Shown one piece after another: positions 56,121-64,000 of a stretch of DNA of 64,000 nucleotides. The notes beneath the pieces are model-generated. The model was not told where the DNA came from, ran no database searches, and saw nothing but the letters and a program-made list of their open reading frames with translations. Numbering within the stretch: the first letter of the stretch is position 1; every line of letters starts with the position of its first letter. Both the position numbers and the translations under genes were made by a program. This DNA is from Polynucleobacter sp. MWH-HuK1 (GTDB taxonomy: Bacteria; Pseudomonadota; Gammaproteobacteria; Burkholderiales; Burkholderiaceae). The stretch lies in NCBI RefSeq assembly GCF_018881815.1, contig NZ_JACVPP010000001.1, forward strand, positions 1,931,654 to 1,995,653, given 5' to 3'.

Positions 56121-57392
56121 ATGCGCCGGCAATTACCTTTTAGTAAGTGGCTTCCTGAATATCGAACGCCAGGAACGATACGCGCAGATATTTTTGCGGG
56201 CCTGACTGGCGCCATTGTTGTTATGCCTCAGGGTATTGCCTTTGCATTATTAGCGGGCATGCCGCCTCACTATGGCCTATATGCAGCCATGATTCCCTGT
56301 CTAATTGCAGCGCTATTTGGCTCAAGTCGCTTAATGGTTACAGGTCCAGCTAATGCCATTTCTCTAACGACGATGGCGTTAATTTCTCCGCTGGCACTCC
56401 CAGAATCTAGTCAGTACGTTGGCTATGTTTTAACGCTGAGTTTTTTGGTGGGTGTTCTGCAGCTTGCGCTAGGATTTGCTAAAGCAGGCAAATGGGTGGA
56501 GCAGATTCCTCACTCCGTCATTGTTGGCTTCACTGTTGGCGCAGCAATTCTGATTATCAATAGTCAGCTGGGCACTCTTCTTGGCATCAATATCCCAAGA
56601 GGTAGGGGTGTTCCAGAAACAATCAGTGCTGTAGTATCTGCACTCATAAATAATCAATGGCAAATGGCAGCCCCAGCGGTAGTACTCTTCACCTTAATCG
56701 CCATTCGACTCTGGAAGCCGCTGAATCGCTTTTTACCTGCCATGCTGTTAGCCGTTGTACTGGGAAGCATTGCAGCGGCTTTAATTGAATCACTACTGCC
56801 TGGCGTGGTTACCTTCAAAAAAGTTCAAGAAATACCAGGGGCATTCCCGCCAATCTCTAGCCCAGACTTAAGTGGTGAAACTTTACAAAAGTTATTTAGC
56901 GCTGCTCTCATCATGACGCTGCTGGCATCAACCGAAGCAATGGCTATTGCTCGAGCGATTGCATTAAAAACAAAAGATCACTTCAATGCAAATCAAGAAT
57001 TTATTGGACAAGGATTGGCCAATATATGCGGCTCATTCTTCTCTGCCTACCCTGCTAGTGGCTCATTCAATCGGACGGGTGTAAACCTTGCCTCTGGAGC
57101 TAAAACACCTCTCTCAGCGATTTGCGCTGCAGTTTTTCTTTTTATCTTGCTTGCCTTTGTCTCGCCACTGGCAAAACATATCCCCTATGTAGTTATTGCA
57201 TCGCTATTGCTGGTAGTGGCCTGGAACTTAATTGATATAAAACAGATTCGTCATGAATTTCACATGGGAGCAAAGGAATGGATTCCCATGCTGATTACCG
57301 GCATTGGCACCATCACTATTCCACTTGAGTGGGCAATACTTGCTGGAATCATTAGCTCAATAATGATCAAGCGCTTTATCGCAAAGACTTAA
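56121..57392 (+). CDS. SulP-family anion permease without STAS domain
   Basis: 423 residues of multi-pass membrane protein (about 11-12 segments) with the SulP pattern (DIFAGLTGAIVVMPQGIAFALLAGMPPHYGLYAAMIPCLIAALFGSS, SRLMVTGPANAISL). The cytoplasmic STAS domain usual in SulP proteins is missing: the protein ends shortly after the last segment. SulP members carry sulfate, bicarbonate or organic acids. Its context suggests export of sulfate or sulfite, or uptake of the pathway substrate. It converges on the acyl-CoA ligase gene with a 4-nt gap. Confidence 0.87.
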   Translation: MRRQLPFSKWLPEYRTPGTIRADIFAGLTGAIVVMPQGIAFALLAGMPPHYGLYAAMIPCLIAALFGSSRLMVTGPANAISLTTMALISPLALPESSQYVGYVLTLSFLVGVLQLALGFAKAGKWVEQIPHSVIVGFTVGAAILIINSQLGTLLGINIPRGRGVPETISAVVSALINNQWQMAAPAVVLFTLIAIRLWKPLNRFLPAMLLAVVLGSIAAALIESLLPGVVTFKKVQEIPGAFPPISSPDLSGETLQKLFSAALIMTLLASTEAMAIARAIALKTKDHFNANQEFIGQGLANICGSFFSAYPASGSFNRTGVNLASGAKTPLSAICAAVFLFILLAFVSPLAKHIPYVVIASLLLVVAWNLIDIKQIRHEFHMGAKEWIPMLITGIGTITIPLEWAILAGIISSIMIKRFIAKT

Positions 57393-57396
57393 AGAG

Positions 57397-58935
57397 TTAG
57401 TGGGCTTTATGTAGATCCAACAACTTTAAGCGCTGCACCTTGCCAGACGGTCCACGCGGTAGGTCTTCCATGAACAGAATAATTTTGGGTGTTCTAAATT
57501 TCCCCAATTCTTTTACACAAAATGCGCGCATTTCGTCTTCAGTACATTTTGAGTCTGGCTTGAGAACAATGCAGACCATGATTTCTTGACCGTAGTTACT
57601 ATCAGGAATGCCTACTGCAGCAGCATCCAATACTGCGGGATGCTTCAAGACTGCCTCATCGATTTCACGTGGAGCAATATTCTCCCCACCCTTGATGATC
57701 AACTCTTTGAGGCGCCCAGTAATGAAATAAAAACCGTCACCATCGCGCATACCCAGATCGCCAGTCTTTAACCACCCCTCGCTATCAAAGGCTTTAGCCG
57801 TCTCTTCCTCTGCTTTGTAATAAGCATTGAGCACATTACCACCACGAAGACAAATTTCACCCACGGCATTGTTACCAAGAAGGTTGCCATCGGGATCAAT
57901 AACCTTAGCCTCGACACCACACGGTTGACCAGGACTACCGTAGCGTCTGCTTTCATCATGGGGATTACAGAAGACCATTGAGGCCGACTCTGTCATGCCC
58001 ATCCCCTCAATGACAGTAATTCCAAAGAGCACTTCAAATTCACGATGATGCTCGGGCGGCAGAGGAGCAGAGGCAGATCGACCAAATCGAATCGACTTCA
58101 AGTCCTCGCGACTCGGTAATGCACCGCCACTCTTAGCAGCATTAATCAAATACGCAATAATGGTAGGCACCATATTGATCCAAGTGCAGCGATACTGAAT
58201 CGCCAAACTCCACCAACTTGAAACAGAAAAAGCATGTGGAGCTACTACAGATCCACCGGATACAAATGGCGTAATTGTTGAAATGACTTGGCCGTTAATG
58301 TGGTAAATCGGTAGTGAGCTCAACACAACATCTGACTGTGTTAATGAGTGCCATGCAGCCATAGAGCGTGCAGCATGTAATAAATTAGCATGAGTAAGCA
58401 AGACGCCCTTAGGCGTTCCAGTTGTACCGGAGGTATACATCAAAAGAGCTGGCTGTGTAGACTCTACCGATGGCAATGTTCCAGACCCGCATTGCATAAA
58501 GGACCCCTCTGCAGCATCTGGATCAAGCTCAATGACCTTGAATTTTCTTTTAGTCTTCTCAAGAGCTAAAAATAATCCTTGTTTCTTATCGGGAGAGTAA
58601 AACAGCACCTCAATATCACTGTGATCTAACACCCAAGCAAGTTGATCGGTGGGCGCTAATAGATTTAAAGGGGTAATCACTCGCCCACAGGCCATAGTTG
58701 CCAAAAAAACTGTACTGGTTTGGCGACCGTTTTGCATAAAGAGACCAACATGGCCCTTTTCACTAATACTCTCTTGCTCTAACCAGGTTGCAAAATGACG
58801 TGCTTCCTTTGCGAGCTGCCCATAAGTTAAGGCAGCGCTAATTTCAGGGGCAAATAGAAAAGGTTTTTCAGGCTGAACCTTCTCCCAATATGAAAGCACC
58901 TCACCCAAACTCTTGCATGAAGCAGTCATCATCAA
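57397..58935 (-). CDS. AMP-forming acyl-CoA synthetase/ligase
   Basis: 512 residues of the ANL superfamily: P-loop YTSGTTGTPKGVLLTH, GMTES motif, the WLKTGDLG hinge and the C-terminal catalytic Lys in PRGPSGKVQR. It would activate a carboxylate to its CoA ester. Its gene is directly followed upstream by an acylating aldehyde dehydrogenase (1-nt gap), the pairing seen for sulfoacetate-CoA ligase SauT with SauS in Cupriavidus. The match to SauT is from context and general resemblance. The start may be the third Met. Confidence 0.82.
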   Translation of the reverse strand: MMMTASCKSLGEVLSYWEKVQPEKPFLFAPEISAALTYGQLAKEARHFATWLEQESISEKGHVGLFMQNGRQTSTVFLATMACGRVITPLNLLAPTDQLAWVLDHSDIEVLFYSPDKKQGLFLALEKTKRKFKVIELDPDAAEGSFMQCGSGTLPSVESTQPALLMYTSGTTGTPKGVLLTHANLLHAARSMAAWHSLTQSDVVLSSLPIYHINGQVISTITPFVSGGSVVAPHAFSVSSWWSLAIQYRCTWINMVPTIIAYLINAAKSGGALPSREDLKSIRFGRSASAPLPPEHHREFEVLFGITVIEGMGMTESASMVFCNPHDESRRYGSPGQPCGVEAKVIDPDGNLLGNNAVGEICLRGGNVLNAYYKAEEETAKAFDSEGWLKTGDLGMRDGDGFYFITGRLKELIIKGGENIAPREIDEAVLKHPAVLDAAAVGIPDSNYGQEIMVCIVLKPDSKCTEDEMRAFCVKELGKFRTPKIILFMEDLPRGPSGKVQRLKLLDLHKAH

Positions 58936-58936
58936 A

Positions 58937-60346
58937 TTACGCCTGAGGATAGCGACTGAAATACTCTTTCAGCAAATCTTCAACTTTAGGGACATGCTCC
59001 GGAATGGGTCTAACCACCCTTGTAATATTGAGGTAGTGGCGATAGTTCATGTTCTCTGAAAAATTATTCTTGCCCCACGTTCCACAACCCATAGACAAAG
59101 AAAAAGGTAAGCCATTCTCAAAGCTACCACCAGTAGCAATCGCATGAGCCTGGTTAACGATGATTCTGGCAACAGGCAATTGCTGTGCAAGCGCGGCGGC
59201 GCGAGACTCTAAAGCCTCACCACTTTGTGCCGTATGCAAGCCAACAGAATGTCCAGCTCCCTGATAAGCGTAAACATTAGCAATTAATTCTTTGGCAGCT
59301 TCAAAATCTGCGGCCTTCCACACAGTCAGGACGGGGCTTAATTTTTCACCGGAAAAAGGAACCGACGGTCCATATCCCTGCTCTTCCACCATAAAGAATT
59401 TGGCAGATTTTGCTTTTGGGTTTTGCAACTGCGCACGCTCAGCAATCACCGCAGGATTTTGTGCAGTCAATGTAGAGGTAAGTTTTCCATTCTGAAACAT
59501 GACAGCTTCCAGTCGCTTCTTATCAGCAGCATCTAACATCAACCCACCCGCAGCTTCAAGTGCATCAATTGCCTTGTCATAAACCTGAGAGCAAATCACT
59601 GCACCATTCTCACTAGAGCAACTTGTAGCGTTATCAAATGTTTTGGATTGCAGTATTTTATTAGCCGCACCAGCAAGATCAGCATACTCATCAATAATGA
59701 CCAGAACATTACCAGCCCCAACACCAAAAGCAGGTGTGCCGCAGGTATATGCAGCACGAATATTTGCCTGTGATCCAGTTGCAACAACCAAGTCAGCCAA
59801 GCGCATCAATTCATTGGTGGAATCTTTGGTAATCGGAAATGGCAACATCTGCACTAAATCTCTCGGCGCTTTAACGATATCCAGTTGTTGATGCACAAAC
59901 TCTAGTAAACGAGCGCAAGTAGAGTAGCCTTTGGGTGATGGCGCCACCACAACCGCGTTGCGACACTTCAAAGAATTTAAGATCTTATTAATTGGGGTTG
60001 CACCAGGATTGGTTGATGGCGTAATCGCTGCGACCACACCCACCGGACGAGCATACTCAGTCAACCCCGTCTTCAAATCTTCAGAAATAACCCCAACTGT
60101 CTTGGCATAACTTAGGTCACGCACTAAACCTAAAGTTTTTCTAAAGTTCTTTTTGAACTTATCAGCCACATCCCCTAAACCAGTATCTTTTACAGCAAGC
60201 TCTGCCAACTCTTGATTTCGCTTTGGCTCAAGAATCGCCCAGGCAACCGCCTCAACTACTAAGTTTACCTGAGCTTGTGTGTAACCCTCATATGTCTTCT
60301 GGGCTACGCGTCCACGTTCAACAATTGCTTCTACTGGCGTCATCAT
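58937..60346 (-). CDS. Acylating aldehyde dehydrogenase (SauS/EutE-like)
   Basis: 469 residues of the CoA-dependent aldehyde dehydrogenase group: PVGVVAAITPSTNPGATPINKI, a Rossmann region, and the catalytic Cys in TFDNATSCSSENGAVI. It lacks the Glu general base of hydrolytic ALDHs, as expected for acylating enzymes. It could reduce an acyl-CoA to the aldehyde; with the ligase next to it, sulfoacetyl-CoA to sulfoacetaldehyde (SauS) is the best guess, acetaldehyde the main alternative. Confidence 0.85.
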   Translation of the reverse strand: MMTPVEAIVERGRVAQKTYEGYTQAQVNLVVEAVAWAILEPKRNQELAELAVKDTGLGDVADKFKKNFRKTLGLVRDLSYAKTVGVISEDLKTGLTEYARPVGVVAAITPSTNPGATPINKILNSLKCRNAVVVAPSPKGYSTCARLLEFVHQQLDIVKAPRDLVQMLPFPITKDSTNELMRLADLVVATGSQANIRAAYTCGTPAFGVGAGNVLVIIDEYADLAGAANKILQSKTFDNATSCSSENGAVICSQVYDKAIDALEAAGGLMLDAADKKRLEAVMFQNGKLTSTLTAQNPAVIAERAQLQNPKAKSAKFFMVEEQGYGPSVPFSGEKLSPVLTVWKAADFEAAKELIANVYAYQGAGHSVGLHTAQSGEALESRAAALAQQLPVARIIVNQAHAIATGGSFENGLPFSLSMGCGTWGKNNFSENMNYRHYLNITRVVRPIPEHVPKVEDLLKEYFSRYPQA

Positions 60347-60394
60347 TAATATTCTTATCTTTTTTATTTAGCGTATGTCTTTACGGAGATTAGA

Positions 60395-61381
60395 TTATTC
60401 AACCTTAATACCCGCATCTTTTGTTACTTTTTTCCATTTTGCTAATTCATTTTTAACAATTGCCCCCAGCTGCGCAGGAGTACTTCCAACTGCTTCTGCG
60501 CCTTGACCCAATAATTTTTCTTTTACTGCAGGCTCAGCAAGGACCTTGACTGTTGCCTTGTACAAGGTATCAATAATTGACTGCGGGGTTTTAGCTGGAA
60601 CAAACATGGCATACCAAGAATCTACTTCGTAATCCTTGAAACCCAATTCAGCCATGGTTGGAACGTCTGGGAAAACTGGAGAGCGTTTTACGGTAGACAC
60701 TGCTAAAGCACGCAGCTTTCCCGCCTTAACATAGTTAGCTGCAGCTGGAATTGAAACCCAAAGTAGCGGTACTTGACCAGCCATAACGTCAGTAACAGCC
60801 GGTCCGCCACCACGATAAGGGATATGGGTCATTGAAACACCAGCAGATCCAGCCATCATGGCGCCAGCCAAATGACCGGGCGATCCATTTCCTACAGAAG
60901 CATATGCAATAGAGTCTGGTTTTGCTTTTGCCATCTCAATGACTTCCTTCACTGACTTCGCTGGAAAATCTGGATTAGCTACTAATATTTGTGGCAAGGA
61001 AGCTACTAAAGAGACCGGTAAAAAATCTTTTTCAGTATCAAAAGCGAGCTTTGGATAAATTGCCGGATTGATAGTGTGTGAAGAGAGTGTAAATAAAACG
61101 GTATAGCCATCTGATGGCGCCTTAGCGGCAATATCGGTACCAATCGAACCGCCAGCACCGCCACGGTTATCAATAATGACCTGCTGACCGAGAGTTTGAC
61201 TTAATGGCTCTTGCACAATACGCGCAATCACATCAGTTCCACCGCCCGGCGGATAAGGAACTATAAATTTGATTGGCTTATTTGGCCAAGCCTGTGCTTG
61301 AGCAAATTGCACCCAACCAAGAGAGCCCATAAAAGCGAGGATTGTTGACAGTACAGCGGCTAATAGATTGCTTCTACGCAT
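60395..61381 (-). CDS. Tripartite tricarboxylate transporter-type binding protein (TctC/Bug)
   Basis: 328 residues from the ATG at 61381 (AGGAG 7 nt upstream; a TTG two codons earlier is weaker). A signal peptide (1-28) precedes a typical Bug fold: PIKFIVPYPPGGGTDVIARIVQEPL and GGAGGSIGTDIAAKAPSDGYT. Bug proteins bind carboxylates and other small anions. No TctA/TctB membrane genes are in the window, so it is an orphan that may signal or use a distant transporter. It begins the operon with the aldehyde dehydrogenase and ligase. Confidence 0.88.
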   Translation of the reverse strand: MRRSNLLAAVLSTILAFMGSLGWVQFAQAQAWPNKPIKFIVPYPPGGGTDVIARIVQEPLSQTLGQQVIIDNRGGAGGSIGTDIAAKAPSDGYTVLFTLSSHTINPAIYPKLAFDTEKDFLPVSLVASLPQILVANPDFPAKSVKEVIEMAKAKPDSIAYASVGNGSPGHLAGAMMAGSAGVSMTHIPYRGGGPAVTDVMAGQVPLLWVSIPAAANYVKAGKLRALAVSTVKRSPVFPDVPTMAELGFKDYEVDSWYAMFVPAKTPQSIIDTLYKATVKVLAEPAVKEKLLGQGAEAVGSTPAQLGAIVKNELAKWKKVTKDAGIKVE

Positions 61382-61466
61382 GATCAATCTCCTATTTAGT
61401 AGTGCTACCTTTGAGCTTATCTTAGCCCTTATTTACTGTTTTAGTAAGCATAAATGATCTTATTAA

Positions 61467-61485
61467 ACGGAACAAGTTGTTTCGT
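61467..61485. promoter_or_regulatory. Candidate IclR-type operator between divergent tctC and iclR2
   Basis: A near-perfect palindrome, ACGGAACAA-G-TTGTTTCGT, with one mismatched pair. A second GTTC/GAAC pair lies at 61527-61545. It sits in a 194-bp divergent gap. GAAC/GTTC arms occur in several IclR operators. Confidence 0.4.
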
Positions 61486-61575
61486 ATAAGTAAAAATACT
61501 AACATTTTCCCTAGAATTTACAACCTTGTTCTATTAGAATGAACAAAATGACACATTTCATGAGATTTAACGCCC

Positions 61576-62376
61576 ATGCTTGAATTAGACACCATAGAAC
61601 AGCCTGATGCCGCCAAAAGAGACAGTTCCAGCGAGAACTCTTCCATGCTGAAGGGCGTGGTGATCCTGGAGGCTTTGGCAGCATTGCAGCAACCCGCCTC
61701 CCTAGCCCAGCTCATGCAAATTACCGGAATGCCAAAAGCATCCCTGCATAGAACTTTAGCCATTTTTGAAGAAGCTGGTTTAGTAGCTAGGGAGCCAGGC
61801 GGACGAACGTATGCCCCTGGCGTGCGGCTTTCTCATCTAGCGATGTCAACAATGACGCACGATAGTGTATCTGCTATTCGCCACACCATCCTGCGCGGCC
61901 TAGTCGCCGATCTAGGCGAAACCTGCAATCTTGCCGTCCTTAGACGCGGCGAACTGTTTTACTTGGATCGCGTTGAAGCTGACTGGGCTTTACGCCTTCA
62001 CCTACCACCAGGCACAGTACTGCCACCGCATTGCAGTGCCAGCGGAAAATTACTTCTCGCTTACAAACCTGTGGATGAGCGCACCAAGATTTTAGAAAGT
62101 CTTCCGTTACAGCAATTTACTCACAGAACTATTACTGATCGTCACTTATTGGAATCAGAAATGGAAAGAATTGTGAGTACCGGCTATGCGGTAGATAACG
62201 AAGAATATGTATTGGGAGTTTCTTGTGTGGCAGTACCCGTCAAAGACTCGCTAGGCGAGGTAGTAGCAGCGATTGCCGTTCATGCGGCAACAGCAAGACT
62301 TCCTCTAAATCAAGCGATGGAGCATATTCCTAAGCTAAAAGAAGCGTCTGAGCGCATCTCTCAAACTCTCTCCTAA
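61576..62376 (+). CDS. IclR family transcriptional regulator 2
   Basis: 266 residues with an N-terminal helix-turn-helix (PASLAQLMQITGMPKASLHRTLAIFEEAGLVAREPGG) and the IclR effector domain (LVADLGETCNLAVLRRGELFYLDRVEA ... PPGTVLPPHCSASGKLLLAYKP). It is similar in plan to the regulator at 52850 but clearly a different protein. It is divergent from the TctC operon and first in line with the phosphate acyltransferase and SoeA-like genes, so it likely controls both sides. Confidence 0.93.
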   Translation: MLELDTIEQPDAAKRDSSSENSSMLKGVVILEALAALQQPASLAQLMQITGMPKASLHRTLAIFEEAGLVAREPGGRTYAPGVRLSHLAMSTMTHDSVSAIRHTILRGLVADLGETCNLAVLRRGELFYLDRVEADWALRLHLPPGTVLPPHCSASGKLLLAYKPVDERTKILESLPLQQFTHRTITDRHLLESEMERIVSTGYAVDNEEYVLGVSCVAVPVKDSLGEVVAAIAVHAATARLPLNQAMEHIPKLKEASERISQTLS

Positions 62377-62415
62377 TTAGCACAGCATCAAAGTCACCTC
62401 AGGACAAATCTAAAC

Positions 62416-63324
62416 GTGAAATATCCGCTCTTAGAAAAAATGATTGAGGAGGCAAAGAGCGATCTACCTCTTGGGGTGGTCTACCCCCTCAGTGCACCAG
62501 CACTAGAAACTGTTTTCGATCTCATTAAAAGACAGTTATGCACTCCGATTTTGATAGGCCCTAAAAAGGAAATTGAAGAGCTTGCGGCAATCGAAGAGCT
62601 TTCTCTAAATGGCATACAGATTGTCGATACACCTAAAGATCCCATCTTGGCAACCAAGAAAGCAGTTGAGATGGTGAAAGAAGGCAAGCTAGCAGTTTTG
62701 ATGAAGGGATCCTTGCACACCGAAGACCTCATGGGACCGATTGTGCATCGAGATGGATTGCGCACAGATAAACGCGTCAGTCACCTCTTTTTATTTGAGC
62801 TTGCTCGATACCATAAGCTGCTTGGCGTTACTGATGCTGTTGTGAATATTGCTCCAAATGCTCAACTTAAAAGAGAAATCCTAGCCAATAGCTTAGATGC
62901 TCTAAAGAGGTTAAGCATCAGCAACGTGAAAGTGGCAATCATTGCTGCAACTGAAGTGATTAACCCTGCAATGTCCTCTACAACGGATGCAAAAGAGATT
63001 GTTGATGAACACATTGCTCACCCTATTTTTCCAGATACGATTATTGAAGGCCCTTTTGGATTTGATAATGCGATTTCCGCACAGTCGGCCAGAACAAAAG
63101 GGATTTACTCAAAGGTGGCAGGCGATCCTGACCTACTTCTGATGCCTGATTTACAGGTAGGCAATATTCTTTATAAGTCCTTTGTCTATATGGCGGGTGC
63201 TGAATGTGCGGGCACCATTCTGGGTGCACAAGTGCCAATCACTCTGACCTCCAGATCTGATTCTGTTTTTTCTAGAGTGGCATCTACAGCGATGGCCATT
63301 CTGCTTGCCAAAAACCCTCAATAA
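62416..63324 (+). CDS. Phosphate acetyl/butyryltransferase family enzyme
   Basis: 302 residues, probable GTG start at 62416. The family pattern is visible: LPLGVVYPLSAPALETVFDL, LMKGSLHTEDLMGPIVHRDGLRTDKRVSHLFLFELARYHKLLGVTDAVVNIAP and the C-terminal GDPDLLLMPDLQVGNILYKSFVYMAGAECAG. It exchanges CoA and phosphate on an acyl group. Such genes accompany xsc in sulfonate clusters to turn acetyl phosphate into acetyl-CoA. It lies 39 nt after iclR2 and 11 nt before the SoeA-like gene. Confidence 0.87.
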   Translation: MKYPLLEKMIEEAKSDLPLGVVYPLSAPALETVFDLIKRQLCTPILIGPKKEIEELAAIEELSLNGIQIVDTPKDPILATKKAVEMVKEGKLAVLMKGSLHTEDLMGPIVHRDGLRTDKRVSHLFLFELARYHKLLGVTDAVVNIAPNAQLKREILANSLDALKRLSISNVKVAIIAATEVINPAMSSTTDAKEIVDEHIAHPIFPDTIIEGPFGFDNAISAQSARTKGIYSKVAGDPDLLLMPDLQVGNILYKSFVYMAGAECAGTILGAQVPITLTSRSDSVFSRVASTAMAILLAKNPQ

Positions 63325-63335
63325 TTGAGAAGACT

Positions 63336-64000
63336 ATGCTCAAAATATTTTCTAATGATCCAGTGCATGACCCAATTAAAAAGCAAGCACCTGCGACAGA
63401 GATCAAAAAAACCACCTGCTATATGTGCGCCTGTCGTTGCGGCATTCGAGCACATTTACGTGATGGCAAATTAGTCTATATCGACGGCAATCCTGAACAC
63501 CCTTTAAACCAAGGCGTCATCTGCGCCAAAGGATCTTCGGGAATCATGAAGCAAAACTCACCTGCGCGCATCACGCAGCCGCTTTTGCGTAAAGTAGGAA
63601 GCGAAAGAGGGAATGGTGAGTTTGAGCCCATTAGCTGGGAAAAAGCGTTTGATATTTTGACTGAGCGTCTTGCGAAAATTCGCGCTACTGACCCAAAGAA
63701 ATTTGCCCTTTTTACTGGTCGCGACCAAATGCAAGCCTTGACTGGCTTATTTGCAAGGCAGTTTGGCACGCCCAACTATGCAGCGCATGGCGGCTTTTGC
63801 TCTGTGAATATGGCTGCCGGCATGATCTATACCATCGGCGGAAGCTTCTGGGAATTTGGTGGTCCAGATTTGGATCAAGCAAAATTGTTTGTCATGATTG
63901 GCACAGCGGAAGATCACCATAGCAATCCGATGAAGATTGCTTTGTCCAAATTTAAACGAGCTGGCGGGCGCTTCATCTCTATCAACCCAGTAAGAACTGG
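63336..64000 (+). CDS. soeA: SoeA-like molybdopterin oxidoreductase (sulfite dehydrogenase), partial
   Basis: The first 221 codons; the gene runs off the right edge. The N-terminal [4Fe-4S] ligands C28, C31, C35 and C63 (CYMCACRCGI ... GVICAKG) and the HGGFCSVNMAAG region closely resemble SoeA, the catalytic subunit of the membrane-associated sulfite dehydrogenase SoeABC, as I remember it from Allochromatium and Ruegeria. No Tat signal is visible, consistent with cytoplasmic SoeA. If correct, it oxidises sulfite to sulfate with electrons going to quinone. Other DMSO-reductase members cannot be excluded from a partial sequence. Confidence 0.75.
   Translation, partial: MLKIFSNDPVHDPIKKQAPATEIKKTTCYMCACRCGIRAHLRDGKLVYIDGNPEHPLNQGVICAKGSSGIMKQNSPARITQPLLRKVGSERGNGEFEPISWEKAFDILTERLAKIRATDPKKFALFTGRDQMQALTGLFARQFGTPNYAAHGGFCSVNMAAGMIYTIGGSFWEFGGPDLDQAKLFVMIGTAEDHHSNPMKIALSKFKRAGGRFISINPVRT

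Noticed and set aside
53678..63324. Xsc (sulfoacetaldehyde acetyltransferase) inside the cluster
   Set aside because: No thiamine-diphosphate enzyme motif (GDG...NN) is seen in any product, so the desulfonating step is not encoded within the window.

Overview
The window looks like the chromosome of a freshwater betaproteobacterium of the Polynucleobacter type (Burkholderiales). This rests on the gene orders ligA-zipA-smc, dapD-dapE-prmB, tatD-lolD-lolC-recJ-prfB-lysS, compact spacing and moderate GC. No database search was possible, so the genus is an inference from gene order and protein resemblance.

Layout: (1) 1-13.2 kb is housekeeping: the N-terminal part of DNA ligase, ZipA, SMC, two lysine/meso-DAP genes, the L3 methyltransferase PrmB, RadA, the K+ transporter Kup, and the initiator tRNA. 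(2) 13.3-25.2 kb is accessory DNA. It holds a run of small unknown proteins (several secreted or membrane-bound, one with NSPxNWx heptads), a phage-like helicase/HNH/wHTH block, and a locus with an ECF sigma factor, an anti-sigma-like protein and two separate caspase-fold proteins. (3) 25.2-35.7 kb is a mobile island: a tyrosine integrase, a GIY-YIG/DUF4357 protein, a YgjP-like metallopeptidase and a type I restriction-modification operon hsdM-hsdS-hsdR. hsdS is split by a G10 tract and one base fewer restores a single 396-codon gene, so it is probably phase-variable. Three copies of one 21-bp palindrome flank the integrase and the RM operon. The island abuts a tRNA-Ile(CAU) gene interrupted by a 207-nt Azoarcus-like group I intron. 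A duplicated 5' half of that tRNA lies 209 bp away, with integrase-arm-like repeats in between. (4) 35.8-46.4 kb is housekeeping again: TatD, LolD/LolC, RecJ, RF2 with its programmed +1 frameshift, LysS, AckA and ferredoxin-NADP reductase. Two short genes follow. (5) 46.9-64 kb is a catabolic region with two IclR regulators.

Region 5 reads best as an organosulfonate pathway. A minus-strand operon encodes a biotin carrier protein, a pyruvate-carboxylase-type carboxyltransferase, a TauABC/SsuABC-like importer and a TauE/SafE-type exporter. Divergent from it, an IclR regulator leads BKACE, a GMC dehydrogenase and a SulP permease. A third, minus-strand operon holds a TctC-type binding protein, an acylating aldehyde dehydrogenase and an acyl-CoA ligase. 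Divergent from that, a second IclR leads a phosphate acyltransferase and the start of a SoeA-like molybdoenzyme (sulfite dehydrogenase). The set fits import, CoA activation or reduction to sulfoacetaldehyde, acetyl phosphate handling and sulfite disposal. The key desulfonating enzyme (Xsc) is not in the window, so the substrate remains a hypothesis.
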